Part shown: positions 1 to 7,608 of the stretch, in pieces
How positions within the stretch are numbered: position 1 is the first letter of the stretch
Layout: each line of letters opens with the position of its first letter
Source of the DNA: Bacteroidaceae bacterium
GTDB lineage: Bacteria > Bacteroidota > Bacteroidia > Bacteroidales > Bacteroidaceae
Length of the DNA stretch: 64,000 nt
Reading direction: 5' to 3'
Assembly: GCA_024688885.1 (NCBI GenBank)
Contig: JAILDV010000010.1
Location: 1 to 64,000 of the forward strand
The notes under the pieces: generated by a model
Seen by the model: only the letters and a program-made list of their open reading frames with translations
What the model was told of the DNA's origin: nothing
The model's database searches: none
Made by a program: the position numbers and the translations under genes

Positions 1-426
1 TGTCTGCCAACTCACATATTCCTTGTCAAGCTCGTATGTCGTCTTCACGTCAACAATTGCCACCATGTCGTCGTCAATCTGAATGACCTTGTCGATAGGG
101 CTGGCGAAATACTCACCGTCAGTGACGATGTATTCATTTGCGATGACTTTGCCTGTTGGAAAATCCTTCTCCAAGAGTTTCTTGTACACGGCAACTTGTG
201 GAAGCCCGTTGTCTATCATTATTTCGTCGTACATCTGGCATCCCTTGTGGATGGCAGTTCCAAGTTCAGCCGCCTTGTCAAGCACAGACTTCGGCACGTT
301 GTCATACTTGTTCGGGAACAGCTGTCGTTCTATCATTCCCGTTATTCCCTTCAACTCTTTCCCGTTGAGGAAATAGGAGTGACATTCCTCCAGGAACATC
401 ACTCCGCTTTCTTTCAGTGTTATCAT
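1..426 (-). CDS. PD-(D/E)XK exonuclease-like protein, phage recombination type (partial)
   Basis: The C-terminal end lies beyond the window edge, so only the first 142 residues are visible. The protein starts MITLKESGVMFLEE and contains a GTAIHKG helix (around residues 56-62) followed by SPIDKVIQIDDD and IVDVKTT (around 127-133). This is the pattern of the lambda-exonuclease/Cas4-like PD-(D/E)XK fold, with the first acidic residue in SPIDK and the D-x-K pair in VDVK. Its ATG overlaps the stop of the upstream annealing-protein gene as ATGA, so the two are probably translationally coupled. An exonuclease paired with an annealing protein is the standard two-component phage recombination module. 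The superfamily is fairly sure; the exact subfamily is not. Confidence 0.72.
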   Translation of the reverse strand, partial: MITLKESGVMFLEECHSYFLNGKELKGITGMIERQLFPNKYDNVPKSVLDKAAELGTAIHKGCQMYDEIMIDNGLPQVAVYKKLLEKDFPTGKVIANEYIVTDGEYFASPIDKVIQIDDDMVAIVDVKTTYELDKEYVSWQT

Positions 427-1037
427 CGTTTCGTAACTCTTCTGGCTGTTTCCATTGCCTTTTCATAAAAACTCTTATCCTTGCTGTACCATTCAGCGTA
501 CTTATTCCAGACTGCTTGGTACTCTTCTGTCGTCTTTGCAGCATCGAATTCTACAAAAGCCTCTTCAAGTTTGGGTACTTCCTTCGTGTACTGGTTGTAC
601 TTGCTCTCTCCGTCATTCTTGAAATACACGTCTGCAGCAACGCCAAGTGACTTCATTGCAACGCTCAGCGCATCAGTCAATGCCATCTTGTAGGCTTCAT
701 CTGATACATACAGACCTTTGCTTTCCTTCGTGACCAGAGAACTTCCACCTGTTCCAGGAATGGCAGCACTCCAAGAGTCACCATCCTTGATGAAGAGGTT
801 CACTTCGACAAAAGCCTTGACTTCCTCGCCGTAGGTCTCTGTCCACTGCTTGGCAATCTCATATTTCCATCCGATTCCGCATGGACCGAACTCTTCAGTC
901 ATTGCCCTGATTCTCCACACAGGAGAAATGTTGCTCATGCCTTTCAGTCGTCCAGCGTTGATGGGCTTCAGCGCTTCCTTTGGCACGCTCCTCAGAGCCT
1001 CGTAGTGCCGCAGATTGTTGTTCGTTTCTTCTTTCAT
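423..1037 (-). CDS. Probable single-strand annealing recombinase (Rad52/Sak-like)
   Basis: A 204-residue protein from the ATG at 1037; a longer reading from 1091 would overlap the upstream gene, so the shorter start (MKEETNNN) is preferred. It has ISPVWRIRAMTEEFGPCGIGW near the start, then PGTGGS, YVSDEAYKMALTDALSVA and SLGVAADVYF. This order (WR, FGPCG, GTGGS, DEAxKMALTDA) is what I recall from phage annealing proteins of the Rad52-like group in Firmicutes and Bacteroidetes prophages. Such proteins anneal single strands exposed by the partner exonuclease, which is encoded immediately downstream with a 4-bp overlap. The family call rests on recalled motifs plus the neighbour; the alternative is an uncharacterised phage protein. 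Confidence 0.58.
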   Translation of the reverse strand: MKEETNNNLRHYEALRSVPKEALKPINAGRLKGMSNISPVWRIRAMTEEFGPCGIGWKYEIAKQWTETYGEEVKAFVEVNLFIKDGDSWSAAIPGTGGSSLVTKESKGLYVSDEAYKMALTDALSVAMKSLGVAADVYFKNDGESKYNQYTKEVPKLEEAFVEFDAAKTTEEYQAVWNKYAEWYSKDKSFYEKAMETARRVTKR

Positions 1038-1065
1038 GACCTCTCGTGTTTGGTTCGACAATCTT

Positions 1066-1380
1066 TTACTTCTGTTGAGGCTTCTGGACAACGTCGCTCA
1101 GAAGCAAGTACTTGAATTTCTCCAATTCTGCCTCGTTCTCACGCTTGCTCCTACACTCATAGAGGTAGCAGTAGAAATAGACACTGGCGTCATTCTCGCC
1201 CTTATCGATGTTGGAAATCATCGAAGCTTCAACCGAAACGTCACCGTTACTGTTCTTGGTAACTGAAACCTTGATTTCATGCTCAAGGTCATCATTCCGC
1301 TGCAACTGTTGCAAGTCTGCAAGGAACGCTTTCATTTCTTGTTTTTCCGTTCTCATAATCTCGTTTTTGTAGTTGAACAT
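1066..1380 (-). CDS. Hypothetical small phage-type protein
   Basis: A 104-residue protein beginning MFNYKNEIMRTEKQEMKAF; an internal ATG at 1356 is an alternative start, but the A-rich stretch before 1380 fits Bacteroidetes initiation sites. The sequence is acidic and charged, with a central VSVTKNSNGDVSVEASM strand-like region and no transmembrane segment. It ends 28 bp before the annealing protein and probably belongs to the same leftward transcript. No family is recognised. A role in recombination or as an accessory early protein is only a guess from position. Confidence 0.6.
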   Translation of the reverse strand: MFNYKNEIMRTEKQEMKAFLADLQQLQRNDDLEHEIKVSVTKNSNGDVSVEASMISNIDKGENDASVYFYCYLYECRSKRENEAELEKFKYLLLSDVVQKPQQK

Positions 1381-1484
1381 TTATTTTAATTATATACGGC
1401 AAAGTTCTTCATTTTTAACAAGATATGCAAACGAAAACTTCACCATTTTCACGCCTTAACTTTTGTTGACGAAAGAAAGGAAAA

Positions 1485-1514
1485 GGACTGCTTTACCCTC
1501 ACGGGCGAGCAGCC
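1485..1514 (-). terminator. Probable Rho-independent terminator
   Basis: GG-CTGCT at 1485-1492 pairs with AGCAG-CC at 1508-1514, with an inner CCC/GGG pairing. On the minus strand the hairpin is followed by TCCTTTTCCTTTC. It lies after the small membrane protein gene at 1559 and would end or attenuate the upstream part of the early operon before the recombination genes. Confidence 0.5.
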
Positions 1515-1558
1515 CCACACAATCTTCTACATGAATGATTTTGTATTAACAAACTTTA

Positions 1559-1744
1559 CTACTTTTTCCTTTCGTCTTCGTCGCGTGAGAATATGAACAC
1601 CTTGCAGAAGATGTATAGAATGATCATCCATAGAAGTCCTGCGAAGTTCAGCCAAGTAAGCGTTTCTCCTTTGCCTTGAGAGAACGCGTAGTAGCACGGC
1701 AGTGATGCAATGCATGCCACTACATAAAGAAGAGTCTTTTTCAT
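1559..1744 (-). CDS. Small two-helix membrane protein
   Basis: A 61-residue protein starting MKKTLLYVVACIASLPCYYAF, which is a first hydrophobic segment. After a short polar link (SQGKGETLTW) comes a second hydrophobic segment, LNFAGLLWMIILYIFCKVFIF, and a charged tail SRDEDERKK. The two-helix layout is common for small phage or conjugative-element membrane proteins. No family is recognised. It sits 10 bp after the 77-residue gene in the leftward early operon. Confidence 0.55.
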   Translation of the reverse strand: MKKTLLYVVACIASLPCYYAFSQGKGETLTWLNFAGLLWMIILYIFCKVFIFSRDEDERKK

Positions 1745-1754
1745 ATCACAAATG

Positions 1755-1988
1755 TTATTGGTGGTTACGAACTCTGCAATGACGGAGAACCTGGTCTGCC
1801 TTCACCCTCCATTTGGAGTTTTGGACTTCGCCAGGCTTTTCAGCCTCGACCTCTCCGCTTGCAACAAGATCCATCAGCCTGCCAAGACCGCCAACGATGT
1901 CGACCGCCTGACGCTGGGAAAAATACTTCCCTGAAAAGTACAGGAGGATATTGTCGAGCATCCTCGCTCTCACGTCTAATTCACTCAT
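1755..1988 (-). CDS. Hypothetical small early protein
   Basis: A 77-residue soluble protein, MSELDVRARMLDNILLY at the start, with a helical central part containing SQRQAVDIVGGLGRLMDLV and a basic tail. Its start overlaps the stop of the upstream 67-residue gene by ATGA, which is good evidence that both are translated. No known family is recognised and no catalytic motif is visible. Confidence 0.58.
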   Translation of the reverse strand: MSELDVRARMLDNILLYFSGKYFSQRQAVDIVGGLGRLMDLVASGEVEAEKPGEVQNSKWRVKADQVLRHCRVRNHQ

Positions 1989-2188
1989 GCTGTTCTCGTT
2001 ACTTTTACTACGCCATTAGGGATATCCCTTTGGACACTCCAGTTCTTGCCGTTGGCACGGTCAATGGCGAGCGTTGAGCCCTTCGCTTGATTGATGGAGT
2101 TCAGCTGTTCAAGGCTGAAAGTCTCCACAGCGCCAAGCTCCATCGCACGAAGGGTTTCAGCGATGGGGCGCTTCTCTACTTTTCCCAT
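1985..2188 (-). CDS. Hypothetical small early protein
   Basis: A 67-residue protein starting MGKVEKRPIAETLRAMELG. The middle has VETFSLEQLNSI and the C-terminus has GVVKVTRTA. The length and layout (an N-terminal helix naming an identity or specificity region, then a short beta-like tail) suggest a small regulatory or DNA-associated protein of the element, but nothing is diagnostic. It overlaps the next gene by 4 bp (ATGA). Confidence 0.55.
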   Translation of the reverse strand: MGKVEKRPIAETLRAMELGAVETFSLEQLNSINQAKGSTLAIDRANGKNWSVQRDIPNGVVKVTRTA

Positions 2189-2199
2189 AAATTCATTTT

Positions 2200-2358
2200 T
2201 TAGTTGTGCCCGTGCGTGTTCCGGCGAGAACGCTTGCCACCGCTATTGGTATTATGGCTATTCTTTGTTGGTATTGCAACACATGTGCGGTACGGGCTCC
2301 TTATATTGTTTCGCTGTCCTTCACTTGAACCCCTCCCTTCACTGAGGGTGGGCTTCAT
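2200..2358 (-). CDS. Possible small basic protein
   Basis: An open frame of 52 codons from ATG at 2358 (MKPTLSEGRGSSEG) to a stop at 2200, ending in a basic tail GGKRSRRNTHGHN. It overlaps the preceding small frame by about 20 bp and lies 11 bp before the next gene. Position in the early operon is the only support; composition could equally arise by chance. Confidence 0.28.
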   Translation of the reverse strand: MKPTLSEGRGSSEGQRNNIRSPYRTCVAIPTKNSHNTNSGGKRSRRNTHGHN

Positions 2359-2452
2359 CACCAGAGGCGGACTGGACAGCAGCTTGTTCCATGCAGCCCA
2401 CCATCCCGATGGAGGGCTGACTATCGCATTCGAGCGGAATCGCAAGCTTCAT
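2339..2452 (-). CDS. Possible very small protein
   Basis: A 37-codon frame from ATG at 2452 (MKLAIPLECDSQPS). It fills the space between the upstream 35-codon frame and the next candidate, giving a gap-free chain of small frames, but no family or conserved motif is seen. Confidence 0.25.
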   Translation of the reverse strand: MKLAIPLECDSQPSIGMVGCMEQAAVQSASGDEAHPQ

Positions 2453-2515
2453 CTTTATCTCTATCAGCCGTTCGCAGGTCACCGCCCTCAACAGGGCTAT
2501 CTGCTACTTCCTGAA

Positions 2516-2623
2516 TTACATTCTTTCATCTTGTATATAATGTACCAATAAGTCAAAGAACTCCGCATTGTTTTGCCTTGGAACCATGACGAGATATTCT
2601 CTACGCCCGTCATGGTAGGTCAT
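2516..2623 (-). CDS. Possible first small gene of the leftward early transcript
   Basis: A 35-codon frame from ATG at 2623: it begins MTYHDGRREYLVMVPR and ends HYIQDERM. The frame stays open upstream without another ATG. It lies about 95 nt downstream of the expected start of the leftward promoter at 2725-2756, so it is the first translatable frame. The amino-acid composition looks protein-like, but the size makes the call weak. Confidence 0.35.
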   Translation of the reverse strand: MTYHDGRREYLVMVPRQNNAEFFDLLVHYIQDERM

Positions 2624-2671
2624 GTAGACCTGAGAGAAAATTATGCCCCCAAAAACTTTTTCCCAAAACCT

Positions 2672-2704
2672 TTTGGAAGTCTCGCAAAAAGTCCGTAACT
2701 TTGT
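2672..2704 (+). promoter_or_regulatory. Promoter of the HTH repressor gene
   Basis: TTTG at 2672-2675, a 20-bp spacer, then TAACTTTGT at 2696-2704, a full match to the Bacteroidetes -33/-7 consensus. It points rightward to the repressor at 2813, leaving a leader of about 100 nt that runs through the operator region. Confidence 0.72.
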
Positions 2705-2724
2705 AGCGAGATAGAAATGTAGCG

Positions 2725-2756
2725 CAAAAGTAGTTCATTTGAACTTATAAACCAAA
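2725..2756 (-). promoter_or_regulatory. Leftward early promoter of the element
   Basis: On the minus strand TTTG (plus 2753-2756), a 20-bp spacer and TACTTTTG (plus 2725-2732) match the Bacteroidetes consensus. It would drive the leftward small genes, annealing protein and nuclease. An operator-like palindrome (2733-2744) sits directly between its two boxes. Confidence 0.7.
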
Positions 2757-2776
2757 TGTTTTAAGTTCATTTGTTC
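2733..2776. promoter_or_regulatory. Paired operator-like sites
   Basis: Two related sites, GTTCATTTGAAC at 2733-2744 and GTTCATTTGTTC at 2765-2776, lie 32 bp apart (about three helical turns). The first is a palindrome with GTTCA/TGAAC arms. Both fall in or just upstream of the leftward promoter and within the repressor leader, as expected for binding sites of the adjacent HTH repressor. Binding itself is inferred. Confidence 0.55.
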
Positions 2777-2812
2777 TTATATTAACATTATTTAACAAAG
2801 TCCGTAAATCAC

Positions 2813-3169
2813 ATGAAAGAAATTATTCTTGAAAAAATCAGGCGGATACAACAAAATGAAAAGATGTCCGTCACCGCATTTGCAAAAAAAATTGGGATGG
2901 ACCAGGTCACGGTGAACAACCAATTTTTGGGCAAGCGTTCATTGTCACTCGACACTGTTATCAATGTCGTCAATGCCTTTCCTGGCGTTTCGGCAGAATG
3001 GCTCCTGCGTGATATAGGAGAGATGGACGAACAGTCATCAATCATCAAGGAAAACGAACGTCTGAAGAGCATGACTGGAACAATCTCTATCCTTACGGAC
3101 ACCATACAGGAGAAAGAAAGAACAATCGCAGCTCTACAAGCACGCATTGCAGAGCTGGAAAAGAAGTAA
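2813..3169 (+). CDS. XRE-type HTH repressor with C-terminal coiled coil
   Basis: A 118-residue protein. Residues about 5-70 form a helix-turn-helix domain (SVTAFAKKIGMDQVTVNNQF, then GKRSLSLDTVINVV) followed by the Bacteroidetes-typical VSAEWLLRDIGEM. The last 40 residues are heptad-like (ILTDTIQEKERTIAALQARI), a likely dimerisation coil. There is no LexA/CI-type self-cleaving peptidase domain, so induction must work differently. It faces the leftward early operon across two promoters and two operator-like sites, so it is most likely the lysogeny or maintenance repressor of the element. The gene immediately downstream is probably co-transcribed. Confidence 0.8.
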   Translation: MKEIILEKIRRIQQNEKMSVTAFAKKIGMDQVTVNNQFLGKRSLSLDTVINVVNAFPGVSAEWLLRDIGEMDEQSSIIKENERLKSMTGTISILTDTIQEKERTIAALQARIAELEKK

Positions 3170-3192
3170 TAACAATCAAAAACAATTTTACT

Positions 3193-3987
3193 ATGGACAC
3201 CAAGAAACGAGACAAAATCATTCTGGCTGCACTTGGAATCCTGATGGTCGGCGTGTTCTCGTCGTTGATCATCAATGGATACAAGGACAGCAAGCAGGCA
3301 GCAGCAGAAAAAGAAGCCAACGAAAACAGTATTGAAGGCATCACAGAGAATATGCACTTCTGCTATGGAGCGGAGGACACCACCTCGCTCATCACGATGC
3401 AGCAGAAGCTTCAGGAACTTCATCCAGATGCCGCAGAACTCGACACCATCAATGGATATCTGGCAGAACTCCGTGACAAGTATGCCAAACTGCAAGTCGA
3501 ATGGAAGAAATCATTTGACAGGCTCAAGTCAAATGAAGACAAGTTCGATCAGACCACATGGTACTACAATTCGCTCTTCACTCACAACAACTTCTCAAAC
3601 AACGTGTCGCTCTACATCGGGAAGAAGGGGAACAAGATATGGCCATGCGCAAGGATATCCTACACTGGCTCAGACTGGATCTTCTTCGATGAGATAACAT
3701 TCCTTATCAACGGGCAGACATTCACATTCGCTTTCGATAAGTACAAAGACCGAGACACGGAAGTGTCTGGAGGTCGTGTGGCTGAATGGGTGAACATGGG
3801 AATAGAATACTACTCCTTCATCACGCTTGCTGGAATAGAAGAAACTGACGATGTGAAGATAAGGATGTCAGGCAAGTACGCACACGATAGGGCACTCACA
3901 AAAACTGAGAAGAAGGCCCTCAAAGAGGTTGCCGACGGGTACCGTTATCTCCTCTCCACAGGATGCGAAGGTCTGAATCCAGATTGA
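3193..3987 (+). CDS. Membrane-anchored protein co-expressed with the repressor
   Basis: A 264-residue protein. Residues about 9-27 (IILAALGILMVGVFSSLII) form one transmembrane anchor, followed by an Ala/Glu-rich helix, a second helical stretch and a C-terminal beta-rich domain with WYYNSLFTHNNF and DWIFFDEITFLINGQ. It begins 23 bp after the repressor and is on the same strand, so it should be expressed in the repressed state. Proteins in this position often act in superinfection exclusion or host modification, but no motif proves that here. No family name is assigned. Confidence 0.65.
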   Translation: MDTKKRDKIILAALGILMVGVFSSLIINGYKDSKQAAAEKEANENSIEGITENMHFCYGAEDTTSLITMQQKLQELHPDAAELDTINGYLAELRDKYAKLQVEWKKSFDRLKSNEDKFDQTTWYYNSLFTHNNFSNNVSLYIGKKGNKIWPCARISYTGSDWIFFDEITFLINGQTFTFAFDKYKDRDTEVSGGRVAEWVNMGIEYYSFITLAGIEETDDVKIRMSGKYAHDRALTKTEKKALKEVADGYRYLLSTGCEGLNPD

Positions 3988-4225
3988 CGTAATAATACAA
4001 CAAAGGCTCCGACATTTCCTTTTTATTGTCGGAAGGCATTTCAAAGCAGGGGCAGATGAAAACAAATTAAGCAGAATTTCAAACATTTGCGAACAAAAAT
4101 AGAGGACTTTTCAAAGAAATTCGCTAAATTTGCACTCAAATTGTTATCGACTAAAAACAAAAAGCAAAAGACACAACATTCATCAATACAAAAAAGAAAC
4201 ACACAAAAAAAGAGTTTTTTGGCTT
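3988..4225. other. Gene-free junction between integrated element and core operon
   Basis: The stretch holds a weak hairpin (CCGACA at 4009-4014 with TGTCGG at 4027-4032) and a candidate -7 box TAAATTTG at 4125-4132 for nusB, whose -33 element is poor. The right boundary of the integrated element probably lies here, because the next gene starts a standard core operon. No duplicated attachment core can be shown without the left end. No integrase gene is visible. Confidence 0.4.
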
Positions 4226-5152
4226 ATGATAAACCGCACACTTATCCGTCTGAAAATTGTACAGCTCATTTATGCTTTCTACCAAAATGGCGGAAAAAAC
4301 ATCGACACTGCTGAAAAAGAACTGCTCTTCAGTTTGTCCAAAGCATACGACCTCTACAACTACATGCTCCTGCTGATTGTGAGCGTGTCACGCTATGCTT
4401 TCCAGGAAGTGGAGCACAAGGAGCAAATGAATCGTGTTGCACACATCCAAGAAGAAGTCAGCCATCGGTTTGCCGACAATCTGTTTGCAGCACAGTTAGA
4501 GAAAAACAAACAGTTACAAGAGTTCATCGACACAAAGAAGAAAACATGGAATAACGACCTTGACTACATCAAGAAACTCTACGCTGACATCATTCAGAGT
4601 GAATACTATGCCGAATACATGGCAATGGACAAGGTCACCTATGCCGATGACCGTGAATTGTGGCGCAAGCTTTACAAGAACATCATCATGAAAGACGAGC
4701 GAATTGATGACATTCTTGAAGAGCAGAGTCTCTATTGGAACGATGACCGAGATGTGGTGGACACATTCGTGCTCAAGACCATCAAACGGTTTGACCCCGC
4801 CAATGGAGCCAATCAAGAATTAGTGCCAGAATACAAGGACATCGAGGATCAAGATTTTGCCATCCGTCTCTTCCGTCGCACAATCACAAACGACGAGTAC
4901 TACCGCACCCTTATCAGTCAGTGCGTCAAAAACTGGGAATTCAACCGCCTCGCTTACATGGATGTTATCATTATGCAAATAGCTGTTGCCGAGTTGCTCA
5001 GTTTTCCACAGATACCCGTTTCTGTCACAATCAACGAATATGTTGAGATAGCGAAGTGGTACAGCACTCCCAAGAGCGGTGGCTACGTCAACGGCATCAT
5101 CGATGCAGTGGCAAAGAAACTCAAAAAGGAAAACAAGCTCACCAAATCTTGA
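4226..5152 (+). CDS. nusB: Transcription antitermination factor NusB
   Basis: A 308-residue protein from the ATG at 4226 (MINRTLIRLKIVQLIYAFYQ); the frame is open further upstream but that part is unlike NusB. NusB binds boxA RNA with S10 and supports antitermination on rRNA operons. The Bacteroidetes form is about twice the length of the E. coli protein because of an N-terminal helical extension; the canonical NusB helical domain is in the C-terminal third, with WEFNRLAYMDVIIMQIAVAE, and SVTINEYVEIAKWYSTPKS, the conserved ending. It heads the nusB-yajC-ybbR-coaE operon usual for this phylum. Confidence 0.93.
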   Translation: MINRTLIRLKIVQLIYAFYQNGGKNIDTAEKELLFSLSKAYDLYNYMLLLIVSVSRYAFQEVEHKEQMNRVAHIQEEVSHRFADNLFAAQLEKNKQLQEFIDTKKKTWNNDLDYIKKLYADIIQSEYYAEYMAMDKVTYADDRELWRKLYKNIIMKDERIDDILEEQSLYWNDDRDVVDTFVLKTIKRFDPANGANQELVPEYKDIEDQDFAIRLFRRTITNDEYYRTLISQCVKNWEFNRLAYMDVIIMQIAVAELLSFPQIPVSVTINEYVEIAKWYSTPKSGGYVNGIIDAVAKKLKKENKLTKS

Positions 5153-5216
5153 CACATATTATAATAATTTAAATAACATTCGTCTATTCATTCATCAGTA
5201 AATAATAATTACCACT

Positions 5217-5534
5217 ATGTTCACAATTATGCAGGCAGCACAAGGTGCTGCAAAAGGCGGCTTTGACTGGAGTATGATTATCATGATTGTCGCCATGTTC
5301 GCTATCGTTTATTTCTTTATGATTAAGCCACAGCGCAAGCGTCAGAAGGAAATCGAGAACTTCCGCAAGGGACTCACAATCGGCAGCAAAGTCATCACAG
5401 CCAGCGGTGTTCATGGTGAAGTCAAGTCACTCAATGAAGGCGAGTCTTACCTCACCATCGAGATTGCAAAAGGCATCACCGTGCAGATTGACCGTAATTA
5501 CGTCTATGCAGTAGGCACCCAGCAGCCTCAGTAG
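5217..5534 (+). CDS. yajC: Preprotein translocase subunit YajC
   Basis: A 105-residue protein with one transmembrane helix (SMIIMIVAMFAIVYFFMI, about residues 18-35) followed by the family hallmark KPQRKRQKEIENFRKGL and the short beta domain GSKVITASGVHGEV. YajC associates with SecDF in the inner membrane and assists protein export. It lies 64 bp after nusB and 16 bp before the ybbR-like gene, the standard Bacteroidetes order. Confidence 0.95.
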   Translation: MFTIMQAAQGAAKGGFDWSMIIMIVAMFAIVYFFMIKPQRKRQKEIENFRKGLTIGSKVITASGVHGEVKSLNEGESYLTIEIAKGITVQIDRNYVYAVGTQQPQ

Positions 5535-5550
5535 TGATTGGCAGGATTGT

Positions 5551-6531
5551 ATGCTAGGTGATTTCTTTAAAGTGTTATTCAGAAGATTGCGATTGATTAA
5601 AATCGACCGCAATCTTCCTGTGTTTCTTATCTTCCTCGGATTGTCTGCCATTTTCTGGTTCCTACAGACCATTCAGGAGAATACAGAAGTCGCACTTGCA
5701 TACAGGCTCATCATCGAAGACATGCCAAACGACGTGGTCTTCACCAGCGACATGCCTTCCGAAATCAATGTCAGCTACAGCAGCAAGGGCTGGAACGCCT
5801 TCTACTACAAGTTCATGCGGAACGACAACCCAGAAATCGTCATCAATTTTAAGGAAGTCAACCAAAAGTCGGGTAAAGTCATCATCGATGCCAATACAAT
5901 CCGACGTGCCGTCATGCGCAAGAAACCACAGGGAATGACCTTTAAGACTACTTCCCCTAACAAGATTGAAGCATATTACTCCAACGGACAACACAAGCGT
6001 GTGCCTGTCATTTTCAACGGACGTGTCAGCACCACAGCAGGACGTTACCAGTGCGGCACCATTCTCATGCCTGATTCCGTAGACATCTATGCACCTAAGC
6101 ATATTTACGGGAGCATCAACCACGTCAAGACTGAAAATGTCACCTACACCGATCTCGAGGACACGCTTCAAACGCGTCTTGCCCTCCTCGTCCCTCGTGG
6201 TGCCAAAGCCATACCTGACTCTGTAGATACCCGTATCTGCGTTGACATTTTCACTGACAAGACTTTGCAAGCGACCGTATACAGCGAGAACGTGCCACAC
6301 AACAAACTCATACGCACGTTCCCTCTCAAGGTCAACGTCACATTCCTTGTCAGTGCCACCCTCTACGACGAAATCAACGCCAGCGACTTCCTACTTGCCA
6401 TTGACTATAAAGAACTGAGTTCCGACTCAAAACGATGTCGCATTCATGTACGACAGAAACCAGGTAACATACGCAACCTGCGCATCAGCCCTGAAACAGT
6501 CGAATATATCATTGAGCAATCCACCGAATGA
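5551..6531 (+). CDS. YbbR/CdaR-like domain protein
   Basis: A 326-residue protein with a single N-terminal membrane anchor (LPVFLIFLGLSAIFWFLQTI, about residues 23-42) and an extracytoplasmic beta-rich remainder made of YbbR-type repeats. In Firmicutes the related CdaR regulates the diadenylate cyclase CdaA; in Bacteroidetes the function is less clear and no cyclase gene is adjacent here. The stop overlaps the start of coaE as ATGA, so translation is likely coupled. Family assignment comes from the architecture and its fixed position between yajC and coaE. Confidence 0.8.
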   Translation: MLGDFFKVLFRRLRLIKIDRNLPVFLIFLGLSAIFWFLQTIQENTEVALAYRLIIEDMPNDVVFTSDMPSEINVSYSSKGWNAFYYKFMRNDNPEIVINFKEVNQKSGKVIIDANTIRRAVMRKKPQGMTFKTTSPNKIEAYYSNGQHKRVPVIFNGRVSTTAGRYQCGTILMPDSVDIYAPKHIYGSINHVKTENVTYTDLEDTLQTRLALLVPRGAKAIPDSVDTRICVDIFTDKTLQATVYSENVPHNKLIRTFPLKVNVTFLVSATLYDEINASDFLLAIDYKELSSDSKRCRIHVRQKPGNIRNLRISPETVEYIIEQSTE

Positions 6532-7121
6532 CACGCATCGGCATCACTGGAGGTATCGGCAGCGGAAAGACATACGTCTGTCAACTGCTCAAACAGCGTG
6601 GCATCCCTGTCTATAACTGTGACGAAGAAGCCAAGCGACTTATGACAGAAAGTCCCGTCATCCGTAGGAAATTATGTGGCATTCTCGGCGACAAGGCATA
6701 TTTGGACAATGCACTCAACAAAAACCTTATCGCACAATACATCTTCACCGACAACAATCATGCCGCCCGCATAAACGCCATCGTTCATCCCGTTGTCCGT
6801 CAAGATTTCCTCCGATGGGCTGCACTACAAAACAGTCCCATTGTTGCACAAGAATGTGCTCTCCTTTTCGAGTCTGGATTTCAAGACACAGTTGACGCCA
6901 CCATCGAAGTTTTCGCCCCACTGTCTCTGCGTCTCCAACGAGCCACACAACGCGATCATGCTACCACTGAGCAGATTCTCGCTCGCATGGCACAACAGAT
7001 GAATGAAGAAGAAAAGCAGCAACGTGCCGACTACTGCATACTCAATGACAGCACAATAGACTTGGAAGAACAGATCGACCACATCCTCAACCAACTAAGC
7101 AACAAATACACTAATAAATAA
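6528..7121 (+). CDS. coaE: Dephospho-CoA kinase
   Basis: A 197-residue protein of normal length. It starts MTRIGITGGIGSGKTYVCQL, where GGIGSGKT is the P-loop, and continues with YNCDEEAKRL, the substrate aspartate region, and the LLFESGF lid. CoaE phosphorylates the 3'-hydroxyl of dephospho-CoA, the last step of coenzyme A synthesis. It overlaps the upstream ybbR-like gene by 4 bp and is 10 bp from the DUF5606 gene. Confidence 0.96.
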   Translation: MTRIGITGGIGSGKTYVCQLLKQRGIPVYNCDEEAKRLMTESPVIRRKLCGILGDKAYLDNALNKNLIAQYIFTDNNHAARINAIVHPVVRQDFLRWAALQNSPIVAQECALLFESGFQDTVDATIEVFAPLSLRLQRATQRDHATTEQILARMAQQMNEEEKQQRADYCILNDSTIDLEEQIDHILNQLSNKYTNK

Positions 7122-7131
7122 AATCAATAAT

Positions 7132-7563
7132 ATGATCAGAAAAATTCTTGCCATCTCAGGCAAACCAGGGCTTTACAAGCTCATCTCACGAGGCAACAAG
7201 AGCCTCATCGTGGAAACCGTAGACGAGCAAAAGAAGCGCATCCCTGCCTTCGGAGCTGACCGTGTCGTATCCCTTGGAGACATTTCCATCTATACCAACG
7301 ACGACAGTGAGGTCAAACTCTCCGCTGTCTTCGAATCCATCAAACAGAACTATGGTGACAAGCCTCTTGACCTCTCTCCCAAGAAGGCATCGCAGGATGA
7401 CATCATCGCTTTCTTCACCAAAGTGTTGCCTAACTACGACACCGACCGCGTGCGTGTCAGTGACATGCGTAAAGTCCTCTCATGGTACAACATCCTCACC
7501 GCTGACGGCATCACTGATTTTGACGACAAAGAAGAGGAGGAGGCAAAGGAGTCTGAAGACTGA
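7132..7563 (+). CDS. DUF5606 family protein
   Basis: A 143-residue protein starting MIRKILAISGKPGLYKLISR, the typical opening of the Bacteroidetes-specific DUF5606 family. The N-terminal half is a small beta domain (SLIVETVDEQKKRIPAFG), the C-terminal half a helical DNA-binding-like fold (ILPNYD-type: KVLPNYDTDRVRVSDMRKVL) and an acidic tail. Its function is unknown. It closes the nusB operon, followed by a strong terminator. Confidence 0.88.
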   Translation: MIRKILAISGKPGLYKLISRGNKSLIVETVDEQKKRIPAFGADRVVSLGDISIYTNDDSEVKLSAVFESIKQNYGDKPLDLSPKKASQDDIIAFFTKVLPNYDTDRVRVSDMRKVLSWYNILTADGITDFDDKEEEEAKESED

Positions 7564-7608
7564 ACAACCACAGATTCTGAAACATAGCTTTCACAATCTC
7601 TGAATCGG

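Noticed and set aside
3988-4130. Attachment site of the integrated element
   Set aside because: No duplicated core can be shown because the left end is outside the window.
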